DNA of 64,000 nucleotides, taken from NCBI RefSeq assembly GCF_023707985.1, contig NZ_BRCF01000001.1, positions 57,877-121,876 on the forward strand, written 5' to 3'. A program made the position numbers and the translations under genes. The stretch comes from Sporosarcina sp. NCCP-2716 (lineage in GTDB: Bacteria > Bacillota > Bacilli > Bacillales_A > Planococcaceae). A model generated the notes under the pieces. The model was not told the DNA's origin and ran no database searches. It saw only the letters and a list, made by a program, of their open reading frames with translations. Positions within the stretch are counted from its first letter, which is position 1. Each line of letters opens with the position of its first letter. Below, in pieces: positions 63,612 through 64,000 of this stretch.

Positions 63612-63923
63612 CGGTCACTAGGGAGTGGTCTTAGTGCCCGGGGAAGTGCATCTGGGGCGATACCGGGCAGTAGGGAACGATCTTATTGCCAGGTGGTGTG
63701 CATTTTGGGTGATACCGGGCAGTAGGGAGGCCTCCTTGTGACCGCAAATGAATATATTCGTAAATCTCGGTCACTAGGGAACGTTTCTAGTGACCGAGAG
63801 CGTACGAAATGGACATGGCGGGGCGATAGGGAACTTTCCTATCACCCCGAAGTGATAAAAAAGCGTTCGGCCGGTAAGAAAGGAAGCGCGCTATTGCCCG
63901 AATCTCCGTGCGAGGCAGTCGTC
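63612..63923. repeat. 52-bp-period hairpin repeat array, copy 2
   Basis: Six units start at 63612, 63664, 63716, 63768, 63820 and 63872, an exact 52-base step. The clearest hairpin is CGGTCACTAG / CTAGTGACCG (63768-63798), a perfect ten-base stem. The unit at 63820 has GGGGCGATAGG / CCTATCACCCC. A tail sequence begins at 63924, one period after the last unit, and resembles the tail at 5676 (both have AAAAGGCGCAGC and CATTCAATCTTGGT). No gene is seen from 63440 to the window end. Confidence 0.88.
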
Positions 63924-64000
63924 TGGACAAAAGGCGCAGCGCAGCGGAGCCCACCATTCAATCTTGGTTTTGAACTGCGGAAGGGCGAAAAATGTCGCGA

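Overview
This window is a chromosomal segment of a spore-forming member of the Bacillales. GC content is just over 50 percent, Shine-Dalgarno sites are strong, and GTG or TTG starts are frequent. Gene order over the first 30 kb matches the Bacillus subtilis yitU-V-W, fabHA-fabF, trpS, spx-mecA-coiA-pepF-spxH, yjbI-J-L, relQ-nadK-rluD-prpE, cotO-cotZ, spoVIF and yjcF-G-H neighbourhoods. The GC level, a ClpB-type disaggregase and a murE-prfC pair fit Planococcaceae (Sporosarcina-like). That placement is an inference from the sequence alone.

Layout. 1-9 kb: DegV, HAD phosphatase, esterase, a DUF59 Fe-S assembly factor, clpB under a CtsR box, and fatty-acid genes fabH-fabF behind a FapR-type operator. 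9-21.6 kb: trpS with a tryptophan T-box leader, then the protein quality-control and competence group spx, mecA, coiA, pepF, spxH and trHb, a lytic transglycosylase, and the compact relQ-nadK-rluD cluster with convergent prpE. 21.6-29 kb: mgtE, then sporulation genes (cotO, cotZ, a YhcN/YlaJ-like lipoprotein with spoVAC-spoVAD-spoVAE, a YjcZ mini-protein, spoVIF) and the yjcF-G-H set. 29-34.6 kb: pgpA, a TAXI-TRAP transporter operon and two small proteins of unknown function.

34.76-44.6 kb is accessory. An intact tRNA-Val(GAC) is followed by two further copies of its 3' end and downstream terminator, giving two tandem remnants of about 8.0 and 1.65 kb. The first holds a decaying prophage tail-end and lysis module (CD1375-like, XhlA-like, holin-like, M15 endolysin) with several nonsense and frameshift lesions. 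It also carries an AT-rich 794-codon cargo gene of unknown function and a broken yolD. The second holds a HIRAN-domain membrane protein. No integrase, capsid or terminase gene is visible.

44.7-63.5 kb is core again: a Bce-type ABC transporter, a mini WYL protein, AlkA, an aldehyde dehydrogenase, murE-prfC, an RND exporter, terC behind a yybP-ykoY-type manganese riboswitch, ktrB, a PAS histidine kinase, a MarR regulator, a lipoprotein, a DUF2187 protein and a Spo0E-like phosphatase.

The most unusual non-coding content is two kinds of intergenic array. One is a degenerate hairpin repeat with an exact 52-bp period, found at both ends of the window (5.47-6.07 kb and 63.6-63.9 kb) and followed in both places by a related tail sequence. 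The other is a ten-copy array with an exact 20-bp period at 15.56-15.75 kb.
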